Shown here one piece after another: positions 1-10,471 of a DNA stretch of 64,000 nucleotides. Where the stretch lies: the NCBI GenBank assembly GCA_007922305.1, contig ML677341.1:65251680-65315679 (forward strand), in the 5' to 3' direction. The position numbers and the translations under genes were made by a program. This stretch comes from Dermatemys mawii. Lineage: Eukaryota > Chordata > Testudines > Dermatemydidae. Numbering within the stretch: position 1 is the stretch's first letter; each line of letters begins with the position of its first letter. The notes under the pieces are model-generated. The model searched no databases. It was not told where the DNA came from and saw only the letters and a list, made by a program, of their open reading frames with translations.

Positions 1-46
1 TGCAACCCCGATGTTGCCCTCAGGCCAAAAAGTTTGCCCACCCCTG
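1..46. mobile_element. hAT DNA transposon, 3' terminal fragment cut by window start
   Basis: The segment ends in AGTTTGCCCACCCCTG, almost the same as the right end (AGTTTGCCCACTCCTG) of the complete hAT element at 50862-52487. Upstream words (CAGGCCAAAA) also match that element's 'GGGCCAAAA' subterminal sequence. Only the last 46 bases lie in the window, so the TSD cannot be confirmed; the 8 bases that follow (CAGTGGAA) are the expected TSD candidate. The element appears to have inserted into, or next to, the CR1 copy that follows directly. Confidence 0.75.
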
Positions 47-469
47 CAGTGGAAAGTAGGGATAGGATACAGAGAGATCTAGACATATTAGAGGACTGGG
101 CCAGAAGAAATCTGATGAAGTTCAACAAGGACAAGTACAGAGTCCTGCACTTAGGATGGAAGAATCCCATGTATTGCTACAGACTAGGGACTGAGTAGCT
201 AGGCAGCAGTTCTGCAGAAACCTAGGGGTTACAATGGACAAAAAGCTGGATATGAGTCAACAGTGTGCCCTTGTTGCCAAGAAGGCTAACGGCATTTTGA
301 ACTGGATAAGTAGGAGCATTGCCAGCAGATCGAGGGACGTGATCATTCCCCTCTATATAGCATTAGTGAGACCACATCTAGAGTACTGTGTCTCGTTTTG
401 GGACCCACACTACAAGAAGGATGTGGAAAAATTAGAAAAAGTTCAGTGGAGGGCAATAAAAATTATTAG

Positions 470-607
470 CAAAAGCGACAGAGAGTCCTGTGGCACCTTA
501 TAGACAAACAGACATATTGGAGCATAAGCTTTCATGCGTGAACACCCACTTTGTCGAATGCATCCAAACTTTGCAGATCCAGACTAACACGGCTACCCCT
601 CTCATGT
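470..607 (-). mobile_element. Hammerhead-type repeat, copy A (one arm lost)
   Basis: The insertion splits the CR1 copy and is flanked by aaaaattattag (458-469) and aaaaatgattag (608-619), a 12-bp TSD with one mismatch. It begins 'agagtcctgtggcacc', shares GAAAGCTTATGCTC with the other copies when read on the minus strand, and ends with the family tail 'tgcagatccagactaac' followed by 'acggctacccctct'. Compared with copy B (8752-8960) it keeps the left arm and the tail but lacks the right arm. On the minus strand the hammerhead core is degraded (TCGACAA in place of CTGANGA), so ribozyme activity is unlikely. The Penelope-like affiliation is inference. Confidence 0.8.
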
Positions 608-796
608 AAAAATGATTAGGGGCTGGAGCACATGACTCATGAGAAAAGGCTGAGGGAACTGGGATTATTTAGTCTATAGAAGAGAAGAATGAGGGGGGAT
701 TTGATGGCTGCTTTCAACTACCTGAAAGGGGGTTCCAAAGAGAATGGATCTAGACTGTTCTCAGTGATAGCAGATGACAGAACAAGGAGTTGCAAG

Positions 797-883
797 TTGC
801 AATGGGGGAGGTTTAGGTTGCAGTGGGGGAGGTTTAGGTTGGATATTAGGTTGCAGTGGGGGAGGTTTAGGTTGGATATTAGG
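797..883. repeat. Tandem triplication, 33-bp unit, inside CR1
   Basis: A unit running from TTGCAGTGGGGGAGG to GGATATTAGG occurs at 818-850 and 851-883, with a partial first copy at 797-817. The unit is the CR1 '[12 protein letters not shown]' coding segment, so this is a local expansion within the LINE copy. The two full units look identical, suggesting a duplication more recent than the CR1 insertion itself. Confidence 0.9.
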
Positions 884-1086
884 AAAACCTTTTTCACTAG
901 GAGGGTGGTGAAGCACTGGAATGGGTTACCTAGGAAGGTGGTAGAATCTCCTTCTTTATAGGTTTCTAAGGTCAGGCTTGACAAAGCCCTGGCTGGGATG
1001 ATTTAATTGGGGATTGGTCCTGCTTTGAGCAGGGGGTTGGACTAATGATCTCCTGAGGTCCCTTCCAACCCTGAGATTCTATGATT

Positions 1087-3727
1087 CAATTATATTCATT
1101 GTAGAGCTGGTTGAAAAGTTAAAGAGATTGAGACTTTTTTTAAAAAAAATCAATAGCTTTTGTTCCACAAATTTCTACAAAGAAGGAATAAGAGATAGTA
1201 AATGTTTCTGCAGAAAGATTTTTTTCAATAAAAAAATCCAAAAGCCTGACCACCACAGTGTAATTCTCACCTTGTAACAACAGCTTGAGGAAATAAGAAA
1301 CTCTTGCTGTCTTAATCATTAGGTGTGAGTTCAGAAACTGCTTGTCCAGTTCATGTCACAGTTGGCAGAAAATAGAAAAAGTCTACTGGGGCTCTAGACC
1401 TAACACACCAGTTTTGAGGCTGATATGACTTATCTGAATTCTGGAAGACAGAAAAATTCAGATCATGTAAACTCAGTTGCAACTTTAACTCTGAAGCTGC
1501 TGATCTGTAATTTAGAGCAGTAACTTCACCTATTTTGAACTGAATTATACATCTACAGCTATATCTTTAATCTACTGTATAGTTTATTTTAAAAAATACA
1601 AGCAAGATAATTACATCAAAGCATAGCCTTGACTTTTTTCCTGGGATTTTCCCCCTGTGCCTTACTACTGAATTGCAAACACACAGTATGGAAGTGTATA
1701 GGATTGGTGGTAGGCTTATTTTAAATCTTAACTGAAGTGAAAACAGATTTGTAAGAGAAAAAGAGATCCTTGATATTCATAAATAAAGAAATGCAAGTTG
1801 CCCAAGCCAAAGCATGCTGAGCTCTCTACCAGGGGTTAGATTAGCTCATGAAGAAATATTTTACTGAAAAATAGCTAGATCACAAACCAACACCAATCTC
1901 TGCTCCTCCCACCTCTAAAACTGCACAGTGGAGGAAAAGTCATATTGGATGTCTACCAGACTGTGATTACAACCACTACAGAGAAGCTACTCACTCCCTG
2001 TTTGCTATCCGCAAAAACCTGGCTAGCAGTATTTTCATCAAGACCTGGTAGCTAGCCAGATTCTGTGGTGCAGGGCCCCAGTTTGTCTCTCATTGCTGGC
2101 AGTCCAGCCCTACTGATATTATTCCAGAGCAAGGAGAATCCTCCCAGGGCACAGTTTTGGAATGAAGGCTTCTACACAAACCCAGCTGTCATTGGTGAAA
2201 GTGAAGGGATGTGGCTGGAGTAATGTGGAGGTGGCTATAACACACAGACCTCCACCCTCCTCTCACACACACACACACACACACACTCACTACATTGCAG
2301 AAATCACTGGCTGCGGGTTTTGGATCCTTGACTGGGCTTAACTAAGAGCTTTACATCACTCCATGCCTGTGTCGCGTTCAGATCAACGAACCCCAGCATC
2401 TAGTAATGGATTGCATGGATGTACCTTTTATGCAGCAATTTGTTCCATCTCATGAATGGCAAGGCTGAGAGTGTGCTCCGTGCAAAGTTATTGCTGAAAT
2501 TCATGCCACCCCTTACAAAGCCTTGTTACTCTGGTTTTGTGCAGGGAGTTAAGTAGGCATGGATGCAGAGATTCTGTTACACACTGGTGCCTTTTGATGA
2601 GAACTGGCTGCCAGTTAGTTCCCAGGTAGAATTGAAGGTGTTAAGTTGTTTGGGTCCTGGCTGTCCGAGAGACGATCTCTCTCCCTGTGAGATACAATGG
2701 CAGTTGCAATAATTGAAGATGCTTAAGTTAGTATGCCAAATCTTCATAAAAAGATGAAAAGCACATTGTCATGTGACTTCTTTGAGGGGTCATTGACTCT
2801 GGAACTGAGTTCTCCCCTTTCTCTGACAGAGCCCCAATATGCTGGCCTTGACAACAGGTGGCAAGACATCATTTTTCAGGTGGGATCGGCTGAGGGCACT
2901 AAACTAGTTTACTTTGAGCCTTTGTTTATTGTGTGTGGAGAAGTTCTAAGCTTTGATTGGAGCTGTTAATATTGTTGTACAACAGTTTTGGTAGCAAAAG
3001 GGATCTGTGATAGGTGTTGTTTTTCTTTGGGTTCTTGTACAGACAGTCTAGATGGGCATTTCTGAAAAAAATGAAATAAATACATTAAATTAAGTAAAAT
3101 CTGATGGTTTATGACTCGATGGTTTTAGTGTGCTTAGTTATTCACACCCTGCTTCTTGGACAACTTAAGGTCAGATTTTCAACAGAACTCAGCAACCAGC
3201 ATCTCCCCTACAGCTCAACAGGTGCTAAGCCCTTTTGAAAACTTGACCACTTGTCTTCTTCTCTGGCACCATTACAGTTCTTGCAAACTTCCAACAATTT
3301 CCTGACCTAGAGTTTTCCTAAGTACATTTACGTATAGCTCAGAAAATGGATACTATGCCTGATGCAAAAAACATCACAACCTATAACAATATTCAGCTGG
3401 AAACGAAAATGGAGCTGTCACTCCACACACCTTTGTACAGGTTTGTAGGAGCTGAATCAGATATTACAGCTGACTTACGAGAAATCAACAACGCAGAGAG
3501 ACCACAGAATAATAATTCACAGCTCATTTTTCAGTTTTCTGGAAGTTCTGAAAAAAAATCATTTGCAACTGATTTTTTAAATTTTCAGCTAATTTAGAAA
3601 AGGTGGGGAAAAAATTGTTTTAGGACAAATGAAACATTTTGATTATTTGGAAAGAGAGAAAAGGAAATAAAGGGCTAGATTCCCAAAAACTGAGGAGGAG
3701 GAGGAGGAGCAGAAGCCATCTTATACA
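1087..3727. other. Unrecognised noncoding stretch with small old repeat traces
   Basis: I see no plausible exon, as the only open frames are short and lack recognisable motifs. A poly-purine/AT-rich piece at about 1101-1245 begins with 'agagctggttgaaaa', resembling the end of the MITE-like element at 49225-49556. A CA microsatellite lies at 2264-2286. At 3170-3255 there is a piece of an old amniote interspersed repeat ('cagattttcaa...ttgaaaacttgacc'). The rest shows nothing I can name. Confidence 0.5.
2264..2286. repeat. (CA)n microsatellite
   Basis: An uninterrupted CA run of about 11 units follows a CT-rich lead-in. It is short and carries no other signal. Confidence 0.95.
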
Positions 3728-3850
3728 CAATAGTTTAGTAGTAAGGACACTCGTGAGGAGGGGAAAGAGCTGGGTTAAAGTTCCTGCTCCAGATCAGGGA
3801 TTCAAATGTAGGTCTCCTCCCTCCCTGGCCTAACCACCAGGCTACAGATT
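3728..3850. repeat. Old tRNA-like/palindromic interspersed repeat
   Basis: The segment shows 'tagtagtaaggacactc', a B-box-like 'ggttaaagttcctgctc', then 'gggattcaaatgtaggtctcc' and 'cctaaccaccaggctacaga'. The two halves are roughly inverted versions of one another, as in a repeat family I recognise as common in turtles. A related copy lies at 32925-33065. The family name is not certain. Confidence 0.55.
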
Positions 3851-6800
3851 CATTTTCACTCATTCTCTGGCCCACTGACTATTCAAATCCCCCCGTACTC
3901 CACAGTGCTCAATGCCATAATCTAGATTTGATAATTCAGTTGCTTTTATGCTAATCTATTACAGCAATAGATTTTAAGAGTATCAAGTATTAGAACAGAT
4001 ACAGTGAAAGTAACTGCAAAACAATTACTGGATGTCTTTTGCTTTCATTTAATAAACTGCAATCTCATGCTAGTCAGTGACAGCATCCTCATTAAAACAA
4101 AGTTTGCTCCTTCTTATGTGTTGACTGAATGGAAATATTTCAGTTTTGCTATAAATACTTCACCTTGTATCCCAGATCCGATGTCATCTAGATTGTGGTT
4201 TCCTTATTAATGAAATTGTAGTGCTCTGAGAACATGGTTGTAGATTTAATTTACCTGCTAAGCTTTGACAATTCTTAACACATTGTGTTGCATTCTGAAG
4301 AATAAGATCCATTGTACTACATCAGTTTATAGCAGCTGAGGATCTGTGCCCCCGTCCGGAGTTAGGGAGAGTAGGAGGACTAGAGGAGAAAGCTGTCTGG
4401 TTAATACCAGTATTTTCTGTGAATCATTGTCAAAACAGTTTTCCCTCTAGTCCTATACTGACCTCAGGCATTATTAACATAGTTTCATGGAACAGATGTT
4501 CTTCGATTTGCATAATGACAGACAGACAGCCTTTTCTTTATTAAAGGTCACTGAAAACCAATGCCTCTGTTTAGTCAGCCCTGCCTTCATTAAGCAACTG
4601 AAGGACAAAACTGCTTTGTCTTCACTTACAGCCTTGGCGATCACTACTTTACATACTTTAATCAGATTGTTTTGCTTCCAAAGCATTTGCCTATTTCATC
4701 CCACATATGCCCAGTTTTCCTTAGATGGTTAATTTCTATGAATAAAGCATTATTTTTGTTTGAAAGTTCAAATCTCTCTGAACACAGGCCTAGATCCTCA
4801 GGTTCTGTAGGTTGGGGTAGGTCCATTGACATCAGTGGAGCTACACCAATCTATCCTGATTTACATCAATAAAGGATCTGGCCCCTAGATGCTATTCCCC
4901 TTCCCCTCCACCTCCTCACAGCCCAGGTATAGTTGTACTCCTACCACTTAAATTCCCATTGGTTTCTCACATGAGCAAAATTCAGTTGACATTAAGTTTC
5001 TAATTAGAGCTAGTGGAAATATTCATTATGAATTGCATTTGATACAAATTTAGCCTCACTTATGGTAGAATATTGTTCACAAACATCTTTATTTTCTTCA
5101 AATGTGTTCATTATCTGTACGCAAAGTCAAATAGATGGACAAATTATTTTCAGTTTGTGTGTTCTTTGCTAATACCTGACTCCAGCTATTTGCTGTTCAT
5201 CATTTGCATTGTGTGGTAAGTCACATGGAATTGTTTCTTTTCCCTGATTGGATGACAAACACCTAAAGCGGAAGAGCACACACTGGATAAGGACCATCAA
5301 ATACTGAATAAATACATATACAGTAAGTTTTTGCAAATAAATGATCATTTGTGCTAAAATTCATGCAATGTTGTAGTGCCACATGGAAGGCAAGGATGTG
5401 ATACTTTGCTCACAGGATCAATTAAGCTCAAATGAACTACAAAAATGCCATGTTTAATTTCCAGTGATGCCTTGTGATTGGTGACACCTCACTTCTTAGT
5501 GCCAGGCAAATTCCATAATTAATATCCCAGATAAGAAATACATGTTTGCCTTCAGGGCGAAAGGTAAGCCCCGAGTTCTCAGCCACACATAGCTATAGAG
5601 TCATGGAGAAATCAGCTATAAGGCTTAAGGAGAGGGGAAAGTAGAAAGATATCATCTGGACCACCCAGTGGCATCAAGGGGAGAGAGAGAGAAAAACATG
5701 CTCAGATGCCTGACAGAGGGAAGGGAAATCCATCACAAAAATAGAAAGTAAAAATAAACACAGAATTTCATGCTTTAAAAAAAATCACTCAAACAACCAA
5801 GAAATAGAAGATGTACCCGCATGGTAAATAATATTTTTTCTACATGACATACTTTCAGTTAGCTTTGCAATTTCCACCATGTGGTTTTTAATCAGTGATT
5901 CACACCATAGCATTTGCTGTTACGTTATGAGGAACTGTATGATGATGTTAAAATCATCTGTTTGCCTGCATTTCAGATTAATTTAATATGACTGCGAATA
6001 CTCATAACGCTAGACTTGCACATGGGCAATTGGATGCTCTGCTGCACAGAGCAAAACATGTAGTATTGCTTCCTACCTCTTCTGAATTATTCATAATATT
6101 TTGCCTAGTCTTGCAGGGAAGGAGTGCAGCAGCCCTTCCCACCAACTCCCCCTCCTTCTTGTGGGCAGTGGCCAGGTGCCATCCTGTTCTTTCCACTTCT
6201 GGACAGCAAGTTCTGGGGGACTCTAAGGTTGGCAACAGCACAGAACCTACTTAAAGACAGGATGGAATGGGATGAAGTCCCAGCCACCTTCACACTGGCC
6301 AGCACCGCAGGGCCAAGGTGAGAAGATTAGAATGTGCTTGATCACACAATTTGAAGGAAGCCCAGCACAGGGGACCATTTGAAGCTGCCCTGCCTTGAGG
6401 GAACACCAGGAGAGATTGTGCCTCAGGAGAATTTCCTCACAGAGATTCTCCCACATCACTTGGTGGGGCGGGGAGGAGAAGTAAGAGGTGGAGGTGACAT
6501 TTACTCCTAGAAAAGGGTGTGGAGCCTATCTTCAAGTCTAACAGGAGACCAAGGTCATCTGTGTTGAGACTATGTGCCTCTGCAACAGCTCTGGTAAACA
6601 GTGGAATGTCCCCAGGCTGCAGCAGCCCCAGTCCTGTCAGGAGTGGCTATACAGAAAATGCAATACAGTCTGGATCTTTCTACCTTCCTAAATATGGTCT
6701 TTTTGGCCAAGAGTGAGGTCGGGCAAGGGTGCGGGGGGAGTGGTGAAGGGCCAAGCACCTGAATCCTTTTCCTGCCTCTTGCGCTACCCAGTCTACAGTG

Positions 6801-7427
6801 CTTCCCCCAGTGTGGATCCCAAACCACACGGAGAGGGCTTTGCTGGGTTCAGGTAGTTTTGGGGGACAGTGCTAGAAAGGTAGCTGAGCCCCCAGTTCCA
6901 TGTGGAAGGAGAGATCAGTACATGGAGACCCGTATGTATGCAAATCTCAGTAGAAGGGAATGGGGACAACCTGGCCATAGTTATGTTTTCTGAGTCTGTG
7001 CCCAGATCCTGCCATGACCATTTGTAACAGTGATAGAATTTGAGCGCTGCTTGTCGCTTGTTAACAGTCAGGTTTAAAAGTCTCTCTGAGCTCCAGTTTT
7101 TATTTCCCCCCTGCGATCACCATTAAATGGAATTCTGACCTCCCTTCAGTCAGGGCTTTCGCCAGCAACTTAAACCTCAGATGGGTTTGAGATCTGGCTG
7201 ACAGAGGAATCTCCCTTCCCCCACCTATTACAATTAGAGGTGCCATCAAATGAGCTAATACCATCCAGACATTTATAAAGGCAGGGGCTGGTAGCAAGCT
7301 GTTGTCTATAAAAAGTCTTTTACTTAAAATGTGTTCCACATTCCTGTACAACAGAGCCTGGATTTAACAATCAAGGCAAGCTACAAAGCTCACTAAATTT
7401 TGTGCCTGATGCATGTAGGGTAGTTAT
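3851..7427. other. Unrecognised noncoding stretch
   Basis: There is no supported gene here. 4790-4890 carries an old repeat typical of turtle DNA ('cattgacatcagtggagctacacca...ggatctggcccc'). 6110-6960 is more GC-rich and has overlapping short frames on both strands but no protein motif. 5100-6000 is AT-rich and featureless to my reading. Confidence 0.5.
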
Positions 7428-7770
7428 TAGACAAATATTACAGGCAACGAAGTAAAAGAAGCAGTGAGAGACAAAAAGGCATCCTTTAAAAAGTGGAAGT
7501 TGAATCTCAGTGAGTAAAATAGAAAGGAGCATAAACTCTGGCAAATGAAGTGTAAAAATACAATTAGGAAGTCCAAAAAAAAAAATATTGAAGAACAGCT
7601 AGCCAAAGACTCAAAAAGTAATAGCAAAAAAAAATTAAAAATGTAAGTATATCAGAAGCAGGAAGCCTGCTAAACAACCAGTGGGGCCATTGGACAATCG
7701 AGATGCTAAAGGAGCACTCAAGGATGATATGGCTATTGCGGATAAACTAAATGAATTCTTGCATTGGTCT

Positions 7771-7894
7771 TAGAGAGACCAGATGTCCTGATTTTATAGA
7801 AACAGTCCCGATTTTGGGGTGTTTTTCTTAAATAGGCTCCTATTACTCCCCACCCTGTGTCCCAGTTTTTCACTGTTGCTGTCTGGTTACCCTA
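7771..7894. mobile_element. Non-autonomous hAT MITE, 124 bp, copy 1
   Basis: The element is bounded by the exact 8-bp TSD attggtct (7763-7770 and 7895-7902). Its ends, TAGAGAGACCAGAT and, read inward from the right, TAGGGTAACCAGAC, are imperfect terminal inverted repeats. The interior ('tcccgattttgggg...tcccagtttttcac') matches the second copy at 56316-56430. An 8-bp TSD is the hallmark of hAT transposition. It sits in the LINE between the lysine-rich region and the RT domain, so it is younger than that CR1 insertion. Confidence 0.9.
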
Positions 7895-7895
7895 A

Positions 7896-8740
7896 TTGGT
7901 CTTCACAGCTGAGAGTGTGAGGGAGATTCCCAAACCAGAGACATTCTTTTTAGGTGACAAATCTGAGGAACTCTCCCAGATTGAAGTGTCATTAGACGAG
8001 GTTTTGGAACAAATTGATAAACTAAACAGTAATAAATCATCAGGACCAAATGGTATTCACCCAAGGGTTTTGAAGGAATTGAAGAACTATCAACTGTCTT
8101 CTGTGACCTATCATTTAAGTCAGCTTCTGTACCAAATAACTAATAGCTAAAGTGATGCCAATTTTTAAAAAGGTCTCCAGGGGTGATCCCGGCAATTACA
8201 GGATGGTAAGCCTGACTTCAGTATTGGATAATCTGGCTGAAACTATAGTAAAGAACAAAATTGTCAGACACATAGATGAACATAAGTTGTTGGGAAAGAG
8301 TCAACTTTTTTGTAAAAGGAAATCATGCTTCACCAATCTACTAGAAGTTTTTGAGGGGGTCCACAAGCATGTGGACAAGGGGAGCCAGTGACTATAGCGT
8401 ACTTAGATTTTCAGAAAGCCTTTGACAAGGTCCTTCACCAAGACTCTTAAGGAAAGTAAGCTCTCATGGTATATGAGGAAAGGTACTCTTATGGATTGGT
8501 AACTGGTTAACTGGTAACTGGTTAAAACAAAGGGTAGGAATAAATGGTCAGTTTTCAGAATGGAGAGAGGTAAATAGTACTGTCCCCCAGAGGTCTGTAC
8601 AGGGACCAGTCCAATTCAACATTTATGATCTGGAAAATCATAAATGGGGTAGCCAGTGAGGTGGCAAAATCTGTAGAGGATACAAAATTGCTCAAGACAA
8701 TTAATTCCCAGGCAGACTGCGAAGAGCTAACAAAGGATCT
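7896..8740 (+). pseudogene. CR1 reverse transcriptase remnant (RT core)
   Basis: This is the coding remnant of the CR1 ORF2 reverse transcriptase, which in life copies the LINE RNA into DNA at the target site. Conserved RT segments can be read in several frames: SGPNGIHPRVLKEL, NYRMVSLTSV, LDFQKAFDKV and a DTKLL segment after the catalytic box. The active-site box is SVED rather than FADD, with the first catalytic aspartate lost. Stops and frameshifts separate the segments (for example after about 8150 and near 8391). It is not a functional gene. Confidence 0.9.
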
Positions 8741-8786
8741 CTCAAAACTAGAAAAAGAGTCCCGTGGCACCTTATAGACTAACAGA

Positions 8787-8837
8787 TTCATTGGAGATTA
8801 AGCTTTCATGGGTGAATATCCACTTCATCAGATGCAT
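8787..8837 (-). ncRNA. Opposed, degraded hammerhead-like motif, copy B left arm
   Basis: On the minus strand the core reads CTGATGA (complement of 8825-8831) and GAAA is preserved, but stem II carries a mismatch and a wobble, and stem III is GCTTAATC rather than GCTTATGC. It faces the plus-strand motif head to head and shares the ATGCAT axis with it. I infer it is inactive or weak. Its presence shows that both palindrome arms derive from the same unit. Confidence 0.55.
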
Positions 8838-8884
8838 CTGACGAAGTGGGTATTCATCCACGAAAGCTTATGCTCCAATGCATC
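8832..8884 (+). ncRNA. Hammerhead ribozyme-like motif (type I topology), copy B right arm
   Basis: The core CTGACGA (8838-8844) is followed by stem II GTGGGT/ATCCAC (8846-8851 with 8856-8861, one G-T wobble, loop ATTC), then GAAA (8862-8865). A very short stem III GC-TTAT-GC (8866-8873) and the cleavage-site pair TC (8874-8875) come next. Stem I is ATGCAT (8832-8837) with ATGCAT (8878-8883), leaving C8876-A8877 unpaired. All catalytic-core bases expected of a hammerhead are present. The two-base offset after the cleavage site could weaken it. Activity is untested. Confidence 0.7.
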
Positions 8885-9107
8885 TGTTAGTCTATAAGGT
8901 GCCACGGGACTCTTTTTCGCTTTTGCAGATCCAGACTAACATTGCTACCACTCTGATACTTCTCAAAACTAGGTGATTGTACAACAAAATGAAATCTGAA
9001 ATTCATTGTTGATAAATGAAAAGTGATGCACATTGGAAAACATAATGCCAGCTTATACATATAGTATGATGGGGTCTAAATGAGCTGTTGTCACTGTTTG
9101 AGTCATT

Positions 9108-9653
9108 GTGGATAGTTCTCTGAAAACATCCACTCAATGTGCAGCGGCAGTCAAAAAAGCAAACAGAATGTTGGGCATAATTAAGAAAGGGATAGATAAT
9201 ATGACAGAAAATATCATACTGCCTGTATATAAATCTATGGTTCTCCTGAATACTGCATGCAGACATTGTTGCTCCATCTCAAAAAAGATATATTGGAATT
9301 GGAAAAGGTTCAGAAAAGGGCAACAAATTATTAGGGGTGTGGAACAGCTTCCATATGAGAAGAGATTAATAAGACCGGGACTTTTCAGCTTGGAAAAGAG
9401 ATGACTAAGGGCGGATATGATAGAGGTCTATAAAATCATTACTGGTGCGGAGAAAGTAAATAAGGAATTGTCATCTACTTCTTCTCATGACACAAAAACG
9501 TTGGGTGGGGAGTCACCAAATGAAATTAATAGGCAGCAGTTTAAAACAAACAAAAGGAAGTATTTTTTCACACAATGCACAGTCAGTCTGTGGAACTCTT
9601 TGCCAGGGGATGTTGTGAAGGCTAAGACTATAACAGAGTTCATAAAAGAATAA
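9108..9653 (+). pseudogene. CR1 RT C-terminal remnant
   Basis: The open segments encode the CR1 ORF2 C-terminus: a VKKANRMLGIIKKGID helix, a degraded 'LVRPHLEYC' equivalent around 9235-9260, and then 'FFTQCTVSLWNSLPGDVV' near 9565-9620, which precedes the 3' UTR. A frame change at about 9404-9417 separates the two. It belongs to the LINE copy at 7428-9892 and has no independent function. Confidence 0.85.
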
Positions 9654-10392
9654 GATAAATTCATGGAGGATAGATCCATCAATGGCTATTAGCCAGGATG
9701 GGCAGGGATGATGTCTGTAGCCTCTGTTTGCTTGAAGCTGGGAATGGGCAATAGGGAATGGATCACTTAATGATTACCTGTTCTGTTCATTCCTTCTGCA
9801 GCACCTGGCATTGGCCACGGTAAGAAAACAGGATACTGGGCTAAATAGACTTTTGGTCTGACTCACTGTGGCCGTCTTATGTTCTGATTCTGCCATCCTT
9901 ACACTGTTTCTTATAATGATTACTGAATGAGAATAACTAAAGGTGAATGAGACGGCTTAGTCTAAAAGAAGAAAAGTGAAGGGGAAAAAATAAAAGTGTC
10001 AGTGAAAATACTCAACAAGAAAAATGATCATATCCGGAAACTATTGAAATATATAATATTGTATCTACAATGACAGGGTAGATTCATGAAACATGTGGGT
10101 GGCTACATTTAGGCCATTAAACTACAACGGAATAGGTAAAACCACAACTCATTTTTCAAGGCTCAGTGAATTAAGTGCCAGCAAAGACTTTTTCTGTTTC
10201 AGATATAACTGGAAAGACCTCAGAAGTTTGTGGGGACATGGTAATATACATTTAATATCATTGTTCTCCTAAAAATGTTTCAGTAGGCTTTTTAAAATGT
10301 TGTATGTGCTCTATAAGATTCAGAGGGTTTCAGTTTTATTTTGACATTGTCAAACTGGGGCAGCAAAAGAAAGGTTGAAGGAGTTTTGAAAA

Positions 10393-10471
10393 CACTCTGT
10401 GTTTGTGGAGTGCCTAGCACAATGAGGTCCTGGCTGATGACTGAAGCTCTTAGGTACCACAGTAATACCAA
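10393..10471 (+). repeat. Old amniote interspersed repeat tail
   Basis: The words 'gtttgtggagtgcctagcacaatgaggtcctgg', 'gactgaagctcttaggtaccac' and 'agtaatacca' follow the order of a repeat I recognise as very common in turtle and other sauropsid DNA. Its class is unclear to me (SINE or LINE tail). Confidence 0.55.

Larger units (their letters stand above)
47..1086 (+). mobile_element. CR1 LINE, 5'-truncated copy (C-terminal RT region and 3' UTR)
   Basis: Translation of 234-470 gives a typical CR1 reverse-transcriptase C-terminal segment (VAKKANGIL, then [15 protein letters not shown], then a VQ-RAIKII helix). After an insertion the copy resumes near 620 with the family's 'GLFSL.KR.MRGDL' equivalent and runs to the diagnostic 3' end, a 'ccttccaaccc...attctatgattc' motif at about 1060-1086. 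CR1 copies are normally 5'-truncated and end in repeats of ATTCTRTG, as here. The copy is dead: it has in-frame stops, a 138-bp insertion at 470-607 and an internal tandem triplication at 797-883. Confidence 0.92.
8752..8960. mobile_element. Palindromic hammerhead-type retroelement, copy B
   Basis: The 209-bp insertion in CR1 is flanked by the exact 12-bp TSD tctcaaaactag (8740-8751 and 8961-8972). 8752-8831 and 8838-8917 are inverted arms of 80 bp with about seven mismatches, meeting at the self-complementary ATGCAT (8832-8837). A 43-bp unique tail (8918-8960; 'ttgcagatccagactaac') follows and is shared with copies A and D. Each arm contains a hammerhead-ribozyme-like core. A TSD of this length and variable TSDs across copies point to target-primed or similar retroposition rather than hAT transposition. 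Penelope-like retroelements are known to carry hammerheads, so derivation from one is plausible but unproven. Confidence 0.85.
7428..9892 (+). mobile_element. CR1 LINE, long degraded copy (RT domain to 3' end)
   Basis: This is the longest LINE copy in the window. It starts with the lysine-rich inter-domain region (7440-7760, 'KEAVRDKKASFKKW'-like), continues through the reverse transcriptase and ends at about 9892 in a 'cttatgttctgattctg' 3' end. RT landmarks are SGPNGIHPRVLKEL near 8040-8080, GDPGNYRMVSLTSV near 8185-8226, and motif A as LDFQKAFDKV near 8403-8432. The catalytic FADD box is read as SVED at about 8670-8681, so the enzyme is dead, and several frameshifts are present. Two later insertions interrupt it: a hAT MITE (7771-7894) and a hammerhead-type element (8752-8960). 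Confidence 0.93.
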
